This document shows positions 8,443 to 15,732 of a stretch of DNA of 34,306 bases, in pieces (position 1 is the stretch's first letter; each line of letters opens with the position of its first letter). The stretch is from assembly GCA_021372695.1 (NCBI GenBank), contig JAJFTY010000163.1, positions 1 to 34,306 of the forward strand, given 5' to 3'. Under the pieces are notes generated by a model. The model saw only the letters and a list, made by a program, of their open reading frames with translations, was not told the origin of the DNA and made no database searches. Source of the DNA: Deltaproteobacteria bacterium (GTDB lineage Bacteria; Desulfobacterota; Syntrophia; Syntrophales; UBA5619). The position numbers were made by a program, and so were the translations under genes.

Positions 8443-9435
8443 ATGGAACGCACACCGATGAAAGAGATCGAATTCACCGCGATCGACGGTATACGGGTGG
8501 GAAATGCCGAAGAGTTAGAGGCCGCCACGGGCTGCACCGTCGTCATCTGTGAAGCGGGGGCCGCGGCGGGCGTGGACGTCCGGGGCGGGGCCCCGGGGAC
8601 CCGGGAGACGGATCTGCTGAATCCGTCCAACCTGGTGCAGAAGGTTCATGCGATCCTGCTTGCAGGCGGGAGTGCCTTCGGCCTCGACGCCGCCGCAGGG
8701 GTGATGCAATACCTGGAGGAGCGAAAGATCGGCTTCGACGTCCGCGTGACCCGGGTGCCCATCGTCTGCGGCGCGGTGCTCTTCGACCTGACCGTCGGCG
8801 ATCCCTCCGTCCGGCCGGACCGGGAGATGGGCTACCGCGCCTGTCGGAACGCCGGAACAGCGCCCCTCCGGCAGGGCTCCGTCGGAGCGGGAACGGGCGC
8901 CTCGGTGGGAAAGATCTGCGGCATGGGCCGGGCGATGAAGGGCGGCCTCGGAAGCTGCGCCTTGGAGGTGGAGGGACTTCAGGTGGGCGCGCTTGTCGCC
9001 GTCAACTGCCTGGGGGATGTCGTGGATCCCGCCACCGGTGAGAGGATGGCGGGCGTACTTGCCCAGGACGGTCGGAGCCTGGCCGACACCGAGGAGATCA
9101 TGATCCGTTCGTTTGCGGAGAAGAGGGACCTCTTCGGCGGCAACACCACGATCGGCGTCGTGGCCACCAACGCGTCCTTGACCAAGGCACAGGCAGCCAA
9201 GCTCGCCTCGATGGCCCAGAACGGCTACGCCCGGACCATGCGGCCGGCCCATTCGATGGTCGACGGGGACACGATTTTTGCCCTGGCGACAGGCAGCATC
9301 GATGCGGATCTGAATGTCGTGGGGCTGCTGGCGGCGCGGGCGATGGAGAGGGCGGTTGTCGCCGCGGTGAAGAATGCGGAGTCCCTGTTCGGCCTGGCCT
9401 CTTACGCCGATATCCGATCTGCCGGCAAGGGGTAG
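8443..9435 (+). CDS. P1-family (S58/DmpA-NylC type) self-processing hydrolase
   Basis: A 330-residue member of the P1 family of N-terminal-nucleophile hydrolases, which includes the D-/L-aminopeptidase DmpA, beta-peptidyl aminopeptidases and the nylon oligomer hydrolase NylC. These enzymes cleave themselves to free a Ser or Thr nucleophile. Conserved blocks seen are AILLAGGSAFGLDAAAGVM, GSVGAGTGASVGK, MKGGLGS and the cleavage region GGNTTIGVVATNA. The predicted cut is between N234 and T235, the NylC-like Asn-Thr pattern rather than the Gly-Ser of DmpA. The start at 8443 has AAGGGG upstream; an ATG at 8458 is also in frame. It begins 15 bases after the MurU-AmgK stop, so an operon is likely. 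A role on muropeptide-derived peptides is possible but only inferred from position. Confidence 0.85.
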   Translation: MERTPMKEIEFTAIDGIRVGNAEELEAATGCTVVICEAGAAAGVDVRGGAPGTRETDLLNPSNLVQKVHAILLAGGSAFGLDAAAGVMQYLEERKIGFDVRVTRVPIVCGAVLFDLTVGDPSVRPDREMGYRACRNAGTAPLRQGSVGAGTGASVGKICGMGRAMKGGLGSCALEVEGLQVGALVAVNCLGDVVDPATGERMAGVLAQDGRSLADTEEIMIRSFAEKRDLFGGNTTIGVVATNASLTKAQAAKLASMAQNGYARTMRPAHSMVDGDTIFALATGSIDADLNVVGLLAARAMERAVVAAVKNAESLFGLASYADIRSAGKG

Positions 9436-9506
9436 GGTCGGGGCGCGCGACTCTGGGAAGGCGTTTGACAGGACGTCAATGAATACGACGCTATGCGGCA
9501 GCCTGC

Positions 9507-11315
9507 CTATGCGTCACAGCAGACCTTATCCTTACCGTTCTTCTTACCCTGGTACATGAGCTGGTCGACCCGGTGAACGAAGGCCTTCATCGCTTCCCTC
9601 GGCTTGTATTGCGCAATTCCGATGCTCACCGTCATATAGATCTCCTGGTCCGGCTCGGGGCGGAAAGGCTCCTTACTGAACTCCGTTCTGATTCTCTCGG
9701 CGGTGATGACCCCCTCGGCGCTCGAGGTGATGGGCAGGATGATGGTGAATTCCTCGCCGCCGTAGCGGCAGGCGAAATCGGTCTCGCGCAGGCATTTCTT
9801 GATCACCTGGCCGAGCCGTGACAGGACATGGTCTCCCTCGACATGGCCGAAGCTGTCGTTGAAGGTCTTGAAATCGTCGAGGTCCAGCATGAGCAGGGTC
9901 AAAGGCTGTCCATAGCGATTCGACCGGTCCAGTTCGATCTTCAGCTGAAAATAGAAATGGCGTGAGTTGTAGAGGCGGGTGAGGCCGTCGATCATGCTCA
10001 TCTCGCGGTATCTGTTTTCGCTTTCCCGGAGCGCCTCCTCCATCCGCTTTTGCTCGCTGATGTCGAAAAAGACCCCTTGGGTGCCGATCACCTTTCCCTC
10101 GGGGTTGAAGACGGGAGTCTTGACCACATGCACAAATTGCTTCCGGCCCGCGTCATCCGTATACTCTTGGACCGATTCCAAGGGCTTGCGGGTTTTCATG
10201 ATCCGCGCGTGGTGCTCGGCGCCTTCGGCGGCATATCTGATCATCTGTTCGTTCGGGGCCGGTTTGGCTCTTTCGTTCGCGACCAGTTCCTCGGAGGTCT
10301 TGCCCACGAAGTCCTCCACCTTCAGCCCCTTGAGGCGGCAGAACCACGGGCTTACAAAGACATAGCGGCCTTCGGGATCTTTGCGAACGACGCCGGCGGG
10401 CAACTGCTCCACGAGCGAAAGATAGAAGGCCTGTGATTCCCGGAGCGCCTCCTCCATCTGCTTGCGCTCGGTGACGTCGCGCGCCACGACCTGGAAGCCC
10501 GTCACGGAAGGGCCTTCAAAAATCAGCTGGGTATTCTGGCCGACCCAGACTTCCCGGCCCTCTTTGGTGATCATCGGAAATTCCGAATAGGTATTCTGAA
10601 TATTCTTGACGAACTGCCGTCCGAAGAACTTCATGGCAGGCTCACGCATGTCGGGGCGGATCAGCATCGTATACTGCCGGCCGATCATCTCCTCTTCCCG
10701 GTATCCGGTTGCCCGGACCATCGACGGATTCACGAGCGTGATGTTCCCGGAGCCGTCCGTCCTGAAGACGATATCCGTCGCCTTTTCGACCAGCTGCCGG
10801 TACTGCTCCTCCCGTTTCCAGAGGGCTTCTTCCGCCTTCCTGCGCTCCGTGACATCGCGCGCATTCATGACGAAACCGGCCACGACGGGATCGTCCAGAA
10901 GGTTCTTCCCGAGACCCTCCAAAAGGCGTTCGCCGCCCTCCCTGTGCCTGATCCGGAACACGTTGGGAATCGCGGTATCCCTGGTCAGCAATGCCTTGCT
11001 GAAATCCTCCACGGCCTTCGGCTGATCGTCCGACAGGATCAGATCCAGGCTGCTCGTGCCGATGAGATCGTCCGGCCGGTAGCCGAGAAACCGTTCGACG
11101 GAAGGGCTTGCGTAGGTGATGATCCCCTGCCTGTCCACGACAAAGATGATGTCGGACGAGTGCTGGGTGATCGCCCGGAAGAACCGTTCGCTTTTCCGCA
11201 GCTCTTCGGAGGCGCTCTGACGCTTCGCCTCGGACTGTTCCAGCTCTCTGATTCTCTGCTTCAGGATCGAGATTTCTTTGATCAGTTCGCGATCTGGGTA
11301 GGCCTGATCCTTCAT
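9507..11315 (-). CDS. triple-PAS diguanylate cyclase
   Basis: A cytoplasmic signalling protein of 602 residues with no membrane segment. A short N-terminal coiled coil is followed by three PAS domains at about residues 43-160, 168-290 and 295-420, then a GGDEF domain at about 430-600. The active-site motif is GGEEF at 519-523. The product-inhibition site RETD lies at 510-513, five residues before it, as in feedback-inhibited cyclases. It should make c-di-GMP from two GTP in response to signals sensed by the PAS domains; no cofactor can be predicted. AGGAG lies about 7 bases before the ATG at 11315. It converges on the P1 hydrolase and diverges from the NEW3 operon, so it is probably transcribed alone. 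Confidence 0.93.
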   Translation of the reverse strand: MKDQAYPDRELIKEISILKQRIRELEQSEAKRQSASEELRKSERFFRAITQHSSDIIFVVDRQGIITYASPSVERFLGYRPDDLIGTSSLDLILSDDQPKAVEDFSKALLTRDTAIPNVFRIRHREGGERLLEGLGKNLLDDPVVAGFVMNARDVTERRKAEEALWKREEQYRQLVEKATDIVFRTDGSGNITLVNPSMVRATGYREEEMIGRQYTMLIRPDMREPAMKFFGRQFVKNIQNTYSEFPMITKEGREVWVGQNTQLIFEGPSVTGFQVVARDVTERKQMEEALRESQAFYLSLVEQLPAGVVRKDPEGRYVFVSPWFCRLKGLKVEDFVGKTSEELVANERAKPAPNEQMIRYAAEGAEHHARIMKTRKPLESVQEYTDDAGRKQFVHVVKTPVFNPEGKVIGTQGVFFDISEQKRMEEALRESENRYREMSMIDGLTRLYNSRHFYFQLKIELDRSNRYGQPLTLLMLDLDDFKTFNDSFGHVEGDHVLSRLGQVIKKCLRETDFACRYGGEEFTIILPITSSAEGVITAERIRTEFSKEPFRPEPDQEIYMTVSIGIAQYKPREAMKAFVHRVDQLMYQGKKNGKDKVCCDA

Positions 11316-11709
11316 CCGATACTCCTGTCCTTGTCAACGCCGCAGGTTGCTGTAAACAGGAAAAGATGAAATTGGGCACGTCACGAAACGCGTTATGGCC
11401 ACTTACCGAATATTGATCGGGAAGTCAAATGGAATGTGGCCCAGCGCTGCAATTTTTTTGCTTTTTTGATCGTTGGCCCAGGAGACATTCTTGGGTATCA
11501 CGAGCGTGTCGAAAGACACTCTCCAGGTCATCCCGGGGGTCATCGCCAAACGCAAGCCCCAGCCCCTATTCGTGAAGACGCCTATTTTCGTATCTTATTT
11601 TCTTAGCTTGACAGGAAGGCGAGCGACCATTATGGTATGCCGCGCTGAAAAAAGCGTTCCCGTCGAAGGTCGTCGAGACAAAAAAGTCTGGGGAATATAG
11701 GAGGCTGTC
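11316..11709. other. divergent intergenic region
   Basis: Lies between the diguanylate cyclase (-) and the NEW3-domain gene (+). It contains a good sigma-70-like promoter for the plus-strand operon (11608-11636) and the AGGAGG site at 11699-11704. A 75-codon frame at 11473-11700 has no recognisable features and overlaps that promoter, so I do not call it. For the minus-strand gene I see only a weak TTGACT without a good -10. Confidence 0.5.
11608..11636 (+). promoter_or_regulatory. sigma-70-like promoter of the NEW3/ABC operon
   Basis: TTGACA at 11608-11613, a 17-bp spacer, then TATGGT at 11631-11636 (4 of 6 matches to TATAAT). The start of the gene is 74 bases further on, with AGGAGG at 11699-11704 as its ribosome binding site. 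Confidence 0.55.
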
Positions 11710-12930
11710 ATGGGTCACGGAACACGTGGAAAAAGGTCATTTGCCGTTGCATTCATCTGGGTCGTTCTGTTGCTGAGTCTGCCGGCTTGGGTTCTGGCGG
11801 CGGATCAGGACAAAGACAAGAAGGATAACCGGCCGGAACGGGGTATTGCCATCTACACGGATTATTCCGGCGTCGCGGTCGCCAGGGGGGAAAACGTCCA
11901 GATGGACCTGACCCTGGAGAACAAAGGAAAGACCGATGAAAACATCGACGTGAGAATCACCTCCGTGGCCAAGGGGTGGAAGGCGACGCTGAAGGGCGCG
12001 CGCTACCGGGTAAACGGGATGTACGTGCCGGCCGGAAAGTCCAAGACTCTGGCCCTCAACCTGGAGCCCGAAAAGGGGCTCCCCACGGGCAAATACGCCT
12101 TCCAGTTCGAGGCGAAGACCGCGGACGGGAAGTTCGTCTCCAACCATACCCTGACCGTCACCGTCGAGGAGCGGAAGGCCGGCGCCGACAACATCCAGAT
12201 CACCGCCGCCTATCCGGTCCTGCGCGGCCAGAACGACGCGAAGTTCGAGTTCTCGCTGGAGGTGCAGAACAAGGGTGAAACCGAGCGCACCTTCAACCTT
12301 GCGGCGATCGGTCCGGAGAAGTGGGAGATCAACTTCAAACCGGCCTATGAGCAGAAACAGATCTCCAGCATCCGGGTGAAGGAAGGGCAGAGCCAGACCG
12401 TGGCCGTTGAGGTCACGCCGGCCACGAACGCGGCGGCCAAAGAGTATCCCGTCCTGGTCCGGATCACCTCCGGCGACAGCAAGGCCGAGGTGAAACTGAC
12501 GGTCGTACTCACCGGGACCTACCGGCTGGACGCCGGGACGCCCAACGGCATCCTCTCGCTCGAAGCTTTTGCCGGAAAGCCGGTCACGTTTTCGCTCTTC
12601 GTGAAGAACAACGGTTCCGCCCCGAACCGCAACATCTCCTTCTCCTCCTTCAAACCCGAGAACTGGGAGACCACCTTCAAGCCCGAAAAGATCGAGGCGC
12701 TCGCGCCCGGGGAGATGAAGCAGATCGAAGTGACGATCAAACCGGGTCCCCAGTCTCTCGTCGGAGACTACTCCGTGGGCATCATGACCAACGGGGAGAA
12801 GGCCGACAAGACGGTCGAGATGCGGGTCACGGTCAAGGCCTCTTCGGCCTGGGGCTGGATCGGAATCGGGCTCATCCTGCTCGTGATCGCGGGCTTGAGT
12901 TTCCTGTTCATCAAGATGGGGAGACGCTAG
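11710..12930 (+). CDS. NEW3-domain membrane-anchored exoprotein
   Basis: A 406-residue protein with an N-terminal signal peptide (hydrophobic core about residues 11-30, likely cleavage after VLA), a large extracytoplasmic part and one C-terminal membrane helix at about 379-400 followed by basic residues. The exposed part is a series of beta-rich segments with repeated patterns such as NKGKTDENI, NKGETERTF and KNNGSAPNRNI, and EKWEINF and ENWETTF. These match the NEW3 (alpha-galactosidase-associated, COG1470-like) fold in three copies. It probably acts as a periplasmic partner of the ABC transporter encoded 2 bases downstream. What it binds is unknown. AGGAGG five bases before the ATG fixes the start. 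Confidence 0.82.
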   Translation: MGHGTRGKRSFAVAFIWVVLLLSLPAWVLAADQDKDKKDNRPERGIAIYTDYSGVAVARGENVQMDLTLENKGKTDENIDVRITSVAKGWKATLKGARYRVNGMYVPAGKSKTLALNLEPEKGLPTGKYAFQFEAKTADGKFVSNHTLTVTVEERKAGADNIQITAAYPVLRGQNDAKFEFSLEVQNKGETERTFNLAAIGPEKWEINFKPAYEQKQISSIRVKEGQSQTVAVEVTPATNAAAKEYPVLVRITSGDSKAEVKLTVVLTGTYRLDAGTPNGILSLEAFAGKPVTFSLFVKNNGSAPNRNISFSSFKPENWETTFKPEKIEALAPGEMKQIEVTIKPGPQSLVGDYSVGIMTNGEKADKTVEMRVTVKASSAWGWIGIGLILLVIAGLSFLFIKMGRR

Positions 12931-12932
12931 AC

Positions 12933-13688
12933 GTGGAAAAAGAGACGGTCATCCGAACGGAAGAGTTGACCAAGCGTTACGGGGCGCAGACGGCGGTGGA
13001 CCGTTTGAGCCTCGATGTGGTCGAAGGGGAGATCTTCGGTTTTCTGGGACCCAACGGGGCCGGGAAGACCACGACCATGCTGATGCTTCTGGGACTCACC
13101 GAACCGACTTCCGGGACAGTCCGGGTCTGCGGCTATGACCCGGCGCGCGATCCCCTGAAGGTCAAGGAGCTGATCGGCTACCTGCCTGAAAACGTCGGCT
13201 TCTACGAGGAGATGGACGCGCGGCAGAACCTCCGCTACATCGCCCGGCTGAATCGGATCCCGGACCGGGTCTCCGCCGGCCGGATCGACCGCCTTCTCGC
13301 GGAGGTCGACCTGGCCAAAGAGGCGGGCAAGAATGTGGGGTCCTACTCGAAGGGGATGCGCCAGCGCCTGGGCATTGCCGAGGTGCTGGTCAAGGAGCCG
13401 AAGGTGATCTTCCTGGACGAGCCGACGATCGGCCTCGATCCCGACGGGACGAACCGGATGCTCGACCTGATCCAGGGCCTCAGCCGGGAGCGGGGGATGA
13501 CGATCTTCTTTTCGTCCCACCTGCTGGACCAGGTTCAGCGCCTCAGCGACCGGATCGGGATCATGATCAAGGGAAAACTCGTGGCTGTCGGCACCCTCGA
13601 CGATCTGGCCCAGCGTGGGCTGGGGTTGGTCGAGGGCGAGGCCTACACCCTCGAAGAGATTTACATGAAATATTTCAAGGAGGCGTGA
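12933..13688 (+). CDS. ABC transporter ATP-binding protein
   Basis: A 251-residue ATPase that drives an ABC-2-type transporter. Walker A is GPNGAGKT (39-46), the signature is YSKGMRQ (from 138), and Walker B is VIFLDEP with the catalytic E163; a switch histidine follows in FSSHLLD. Start is GTG at 12933, two bases after the NEW3-gene stop, with GGGGAGA inside the end of that gene as ribosome binding site. It overlaps the permease gene by four bases (GTGA), so the two are translationally coupled. The family is that of exporters such as Nos-, Gld- and CcmA-like ATPases; the substrate is not evident. Confidence 0.92.
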   Translation: MEKETVIRTEELTKRYGAQTAVDRLSLDVVEGEIFGFLGPNGAGKTTTMLMLLGLTEPTSGTVRVCGYDPARDPLKVKELIGYLPENVGFYEEMDARQNLRYIARLNRIPDRVSAGRIDRLLAEVDLAKEAGKNVGSYSKGMRQRLGIAEVLVKEPKVIFLDEPTIGLDPDGTNRMLDLIQGLSRERGMTIFFSSHLLDQVQRLSDRIGIMIKGKLVAVGTLDDLAQRGLGLVEGEAYTLEEIYMKYFKEA

Positions 13689-14656
13689 CCTTGGGGATCT
13701 TCACCATATACCGCAAAGAGATGGAGGACCATTTCAGCAGCACGCGGTTCCTCTTGATTACGGCGCTGATCGTCATGGTCGGGGTGGTCATCGCCTCGAT
13801 GGTCGCCATGTCCATGCAGGAGGAGCTCAAGGGGATGGCGAAGCCGGACTTCATCTTCCTGCTGATGTTCACCTCGACGGGGAAGCTCTTCTCCTTCGTC
13901 CAATTCATCGGCTTTTTCGGGCCGCTCATCGGGATCATTCTCGGTTTCGACGCGATCAACCGCGAGCGGACCGGCCGGACCCTGAGTAAACTGGTCTCCC
14001 AGCCGATCTACCGGGACGCGATCATCAACGGGAAGTTCCTGGCGGGTGTGACCATGATCTCGATCGTCATGGTCTCACTGGTTCTGATCATCTCGGGACT
14101 GGGCATCCGCCTGGTCGGCGTGGTTCCGGGCGCGGAGGAGGTCTGGCGGCTTGCGATCTACCTGATCCTCAGCATCCTCTACATCTCTTTCTGGCTGGGG
14201 ACGGCGATCCTCTTCTCCGTGGTCTTCAGGAGCACGGCAACCTCGGCGCTGGCGTCGCTCGCCGTCTGGATCGGCCTCTCCTTCTTCATCGGGCTGGGCG
14301 GGAGTCTGCTCGCGGATGCCATCGCCCCGGTCAACCAGACAGCCGACGTGCCCCAGGCGCAGGAGTCGTTCGTGAGAAATGCGGAGGTCCAGCGCGCCGC
14401 CTCCCTGCTCTCCCCGGCGACGCTTTACGGCGACGCGACTTCGACGATTCTCGACCCGCTCCGCAAGACGCCGCGCTCCTTCGTGCTGATGGGGCCGATG
14501 GAGAGGCTCTCCCTCTCCCGTTTCCAGAACCCCCTCCCGCTGCTCCAGAGCATCGTGATCGTGGCGCCCTTCATGGTCTCGCTGATTGCGGTGACCTTCC
14601 TCTGCTTCGGGATCTGCTACGCGGTCTTCATGAGGCAGGAGATTCGTTCGACGTAG
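13685..14656 (+). CDS. ABC-2 family transporter permease
   Basis: A 323-residue membrane protein with about six hydrophobic segments. The first follows a short cytoplasmic N-terminus (GIFTIYRKEMEDHFSSTRF), a pattern common to ABC-2 permeases that work with a separate ATPase. NRERTGRTLSKLVSQPIYR after TM2 is the conserved cytoplasmic loop of this family, and a large loop with several charged residues precedes the last helices. GTG start at 13685 overlaps the stop of the ATPase. With the NEW3 protein it forms a three-gene transport unit that ends at the terminator at 14745. Substrate unknown. Confidence 0.9.
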   Translation: MTLGIFTIYRKEMEDHFSSTRFLLITALIVMVGVVIASMVAMSMQEELKGMAKPDFIFLLMFTSTGKLFSFVQFIGFFGPLIGIILGFDAINRERTGRTLSKLVSQPIYRDAIINGKFLAGVTMISIVMVSLVLIISGLGIRLVGVVPGAEEVWRLAIYLILSILYISFWLGTAILFSVVFRSTATSALASLAVWIGLSFFIGLGGSLLADAIAPVNQTADVPQAQESFVRNAEVQRAASLLSPATLYGDATSTILDPLRKTPRSFVLMGPMERLSLSRFQNPLPLLQSIVIVAPFMVSLIAVTFLCFGICYAVFMRQEIRST

Positions 14657-14744
14657 GCCGTTTCGTCACCCTGTCGTCGAACGATCCTGGAGTACATTGC
14701 CGGATCGGAGCTTCTGCCGGGAATTTGATCTTCACCGTCACTCC

Positions 14745-14781
14745 GGAAGCCGTCCCTCTTTGGGGCGGCTTCCTCTTTTTT
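14745..14781 (+). terminator. intrinsic terminator of the NEW3/ABC operon
   Basis: GGAAGCCG (14745-14752) pairs perfectly with CGGCTTCC (14766-14773), with CCC/GGG pairs extending the stem inward, followed at once by TCTTTTTT (14774-14781). It lies 90 bases after the permease stop codon. Confidence 0.9.
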
Positions 14782-14810
14782 CGTTATTGTCTGGCGCGGG
14801 AGGGGACGTC

Positions 14811-15275
14811 TCAATGAGCCCCATGGTGCTGGAGATCGTTTTCCAGTTCGTCCCAGACCGCATTTACGGGAAGTGCCCGGATCCCTTCGCGGGACATTTC
14901 GGCTCCCGGCTGCTCCTTCGGAAGGGTAACCCACGAGTCTTTGGCAAAGGAGTAGAAGGTCTCCTCGGGATCGTAGCAGAAGGGCTTCTTCAACCCGAAA
15001 AGCAGGTTGTTGACCATGGCGTAGCTCAACCCCGAGCGGGCGAGCGCCCTGATGAACAGCACCTCCTGCCGTTCACGCTCGTCGAACTCGTCAATCTGGA
15101 ATGGATCGAAAGAGAGCCAGCCCTTTTCATTCCAGAGCCTCATTTCATCCAGGCTCACGCCCGTGTGGGCGGTGAACTCTTCGGGGTTCATCCGGAAAAG
15201 CGTGGGCTGGAACAGCGCCAACGAGTGGCGGGGAGAGAGGTGCCGTTGATAGTTCTTCATATCCATGCCTTTCAT
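14811..15275 (-). CDS. MerR-like DNA-binding protein
   Basis: A 154-residue protein. Residues about 30-100 resemble a MerR-type winged helix-turn-helix: FTAHTGVSLDEMRLWNEKGW followed by a helix rich in charged residues (FDERERQEVLFIRALARSGL) and the short helix SYAMVNNLLFGL. No effector domain is recognised in the remaining C-terminal stretch. The start is uncertain: ATG at 15275, 15266 or 15260 are all possible. AAGG motifs favour one of the two later starts, while an upstream small frame ends as ATGA at 15275. It is a probable transcription regulator; the target is unknown. It runs against the NEW3 operon and away from the MFS gene. Confidence 0.65.
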   Translation of the reverse strand: MKGMDMKNYQRHLSPRHSLALFQPTLFRMNPEEFTAHTGVSLDEMRLWNEKGWLSFDPFQIDEFDERERQEVLFIRALARSGLSYAMVNNLLFGLKKPFCYDPEETFYSFAKDSWVTLPKEQPGAEMSREGIRALPVNAVWDELENDLQHHGAH

Positions 15276-15463
15276 CCTTCTAAGGGTTCATTGGCCGCAT
15301 GAGACCAGTCGAAAGCAGAGAAGCCCTTGCATCTGCGGGGCAAGCTCCCGGTCGCTTCCCGGGCCTGCATGCACTGCACGCTTGTGATGGCCCCTCCCGG
15401 ATCCAGGAGAGGCGTGTTTCTGGTCGAGCTCCGGTTCAGTTCGAAATAGGTCGTACATGGAAT
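15272..15463 (-). CDS. probable small protein with non-canonical start or frameshift
   Basis: A minus-strand frame of 63 codons ends in TGA at 15274-15272, overlapping by four bases (ATGA) the ATG at 15275 of the MerR-like gene. Its sequence (CTTYFELNRSSTRNTPLLD, then ITSVQCMQAREATG, then RRCKGFSAFDWSHAAN) looks like a real protein, with three cysteines. The frame has no ATG, GTG or TTG near its beginning. An ATT at 15463 would start it, three bases after a GGAGG. A well-placed ATG at 15458 with GGAGGGG upstream opens a different frame (56 codons to 15288) whose product looks less natural. Either an ATT start, a one-base frameshift, or decay could explain this. I do not recognise a family. 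Confidence 0.4.
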   Translation of the reverse strand: MPCTTYFELNRSSTRNTPLLDPGGAITSVQCMQAREATGSLPRRCKGFSAFDWSHAANEPLEG

Positions 15464-15687
15464 GCCCCTCCGTCAGGATCACGGCGCAGGCTGGAAAAAA
15501 TGGACAACGATACCGCCAAAAAACGTTCCTGAGTATGCTGCCGGGTGTCTGAATGGATGTCAATGGTCGCGGAAAAACAGGGTTATTGGCATGCTACAGG
15601 ATAGTCCGCGGTGATGTCAAATGGAAAATGTGCGGGCTGAGAATATTTTTTAACAAGTCGCTGAAACGGTTATAGATTTTATGTTAT

Positions 15688-15732
15688 AAAAAACATGCTT
15701 CGCCGCAGAAGAGGACAGACGCTATTCTGCGG
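15688..15732 (-). terminator. possible terminator of the MFS operon
   Basis: On the minus strand CCGCAGAA (15732-15725), overlapping the MFS stop codon, pairs with TTCTGCGG (15710-15703). About ten bases later comes a run of six T (plus-strand A at 15688-15693). The distance between stem and T-run makes it weaker than a classical terminator. The surrounding 15560-15700 is AT-rich and has no gene. Confidence 0.35.

Noticed and set aside
9465..9479. TTGAC/GTCAA hairpin between the convergent P1 hydrolase and diguanylate cyclase genes as terminator
   Set aside because: Only five base pairs, AT-rich at the base and not followed by a T-run on either strand.
11473..11700. A 75-codon frame upstream of the NEW3 gene
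   Set aside because: It covers the promoter of that gene, has no ribosome binding site or recognisable composition, and ends 9 bases before the real start.
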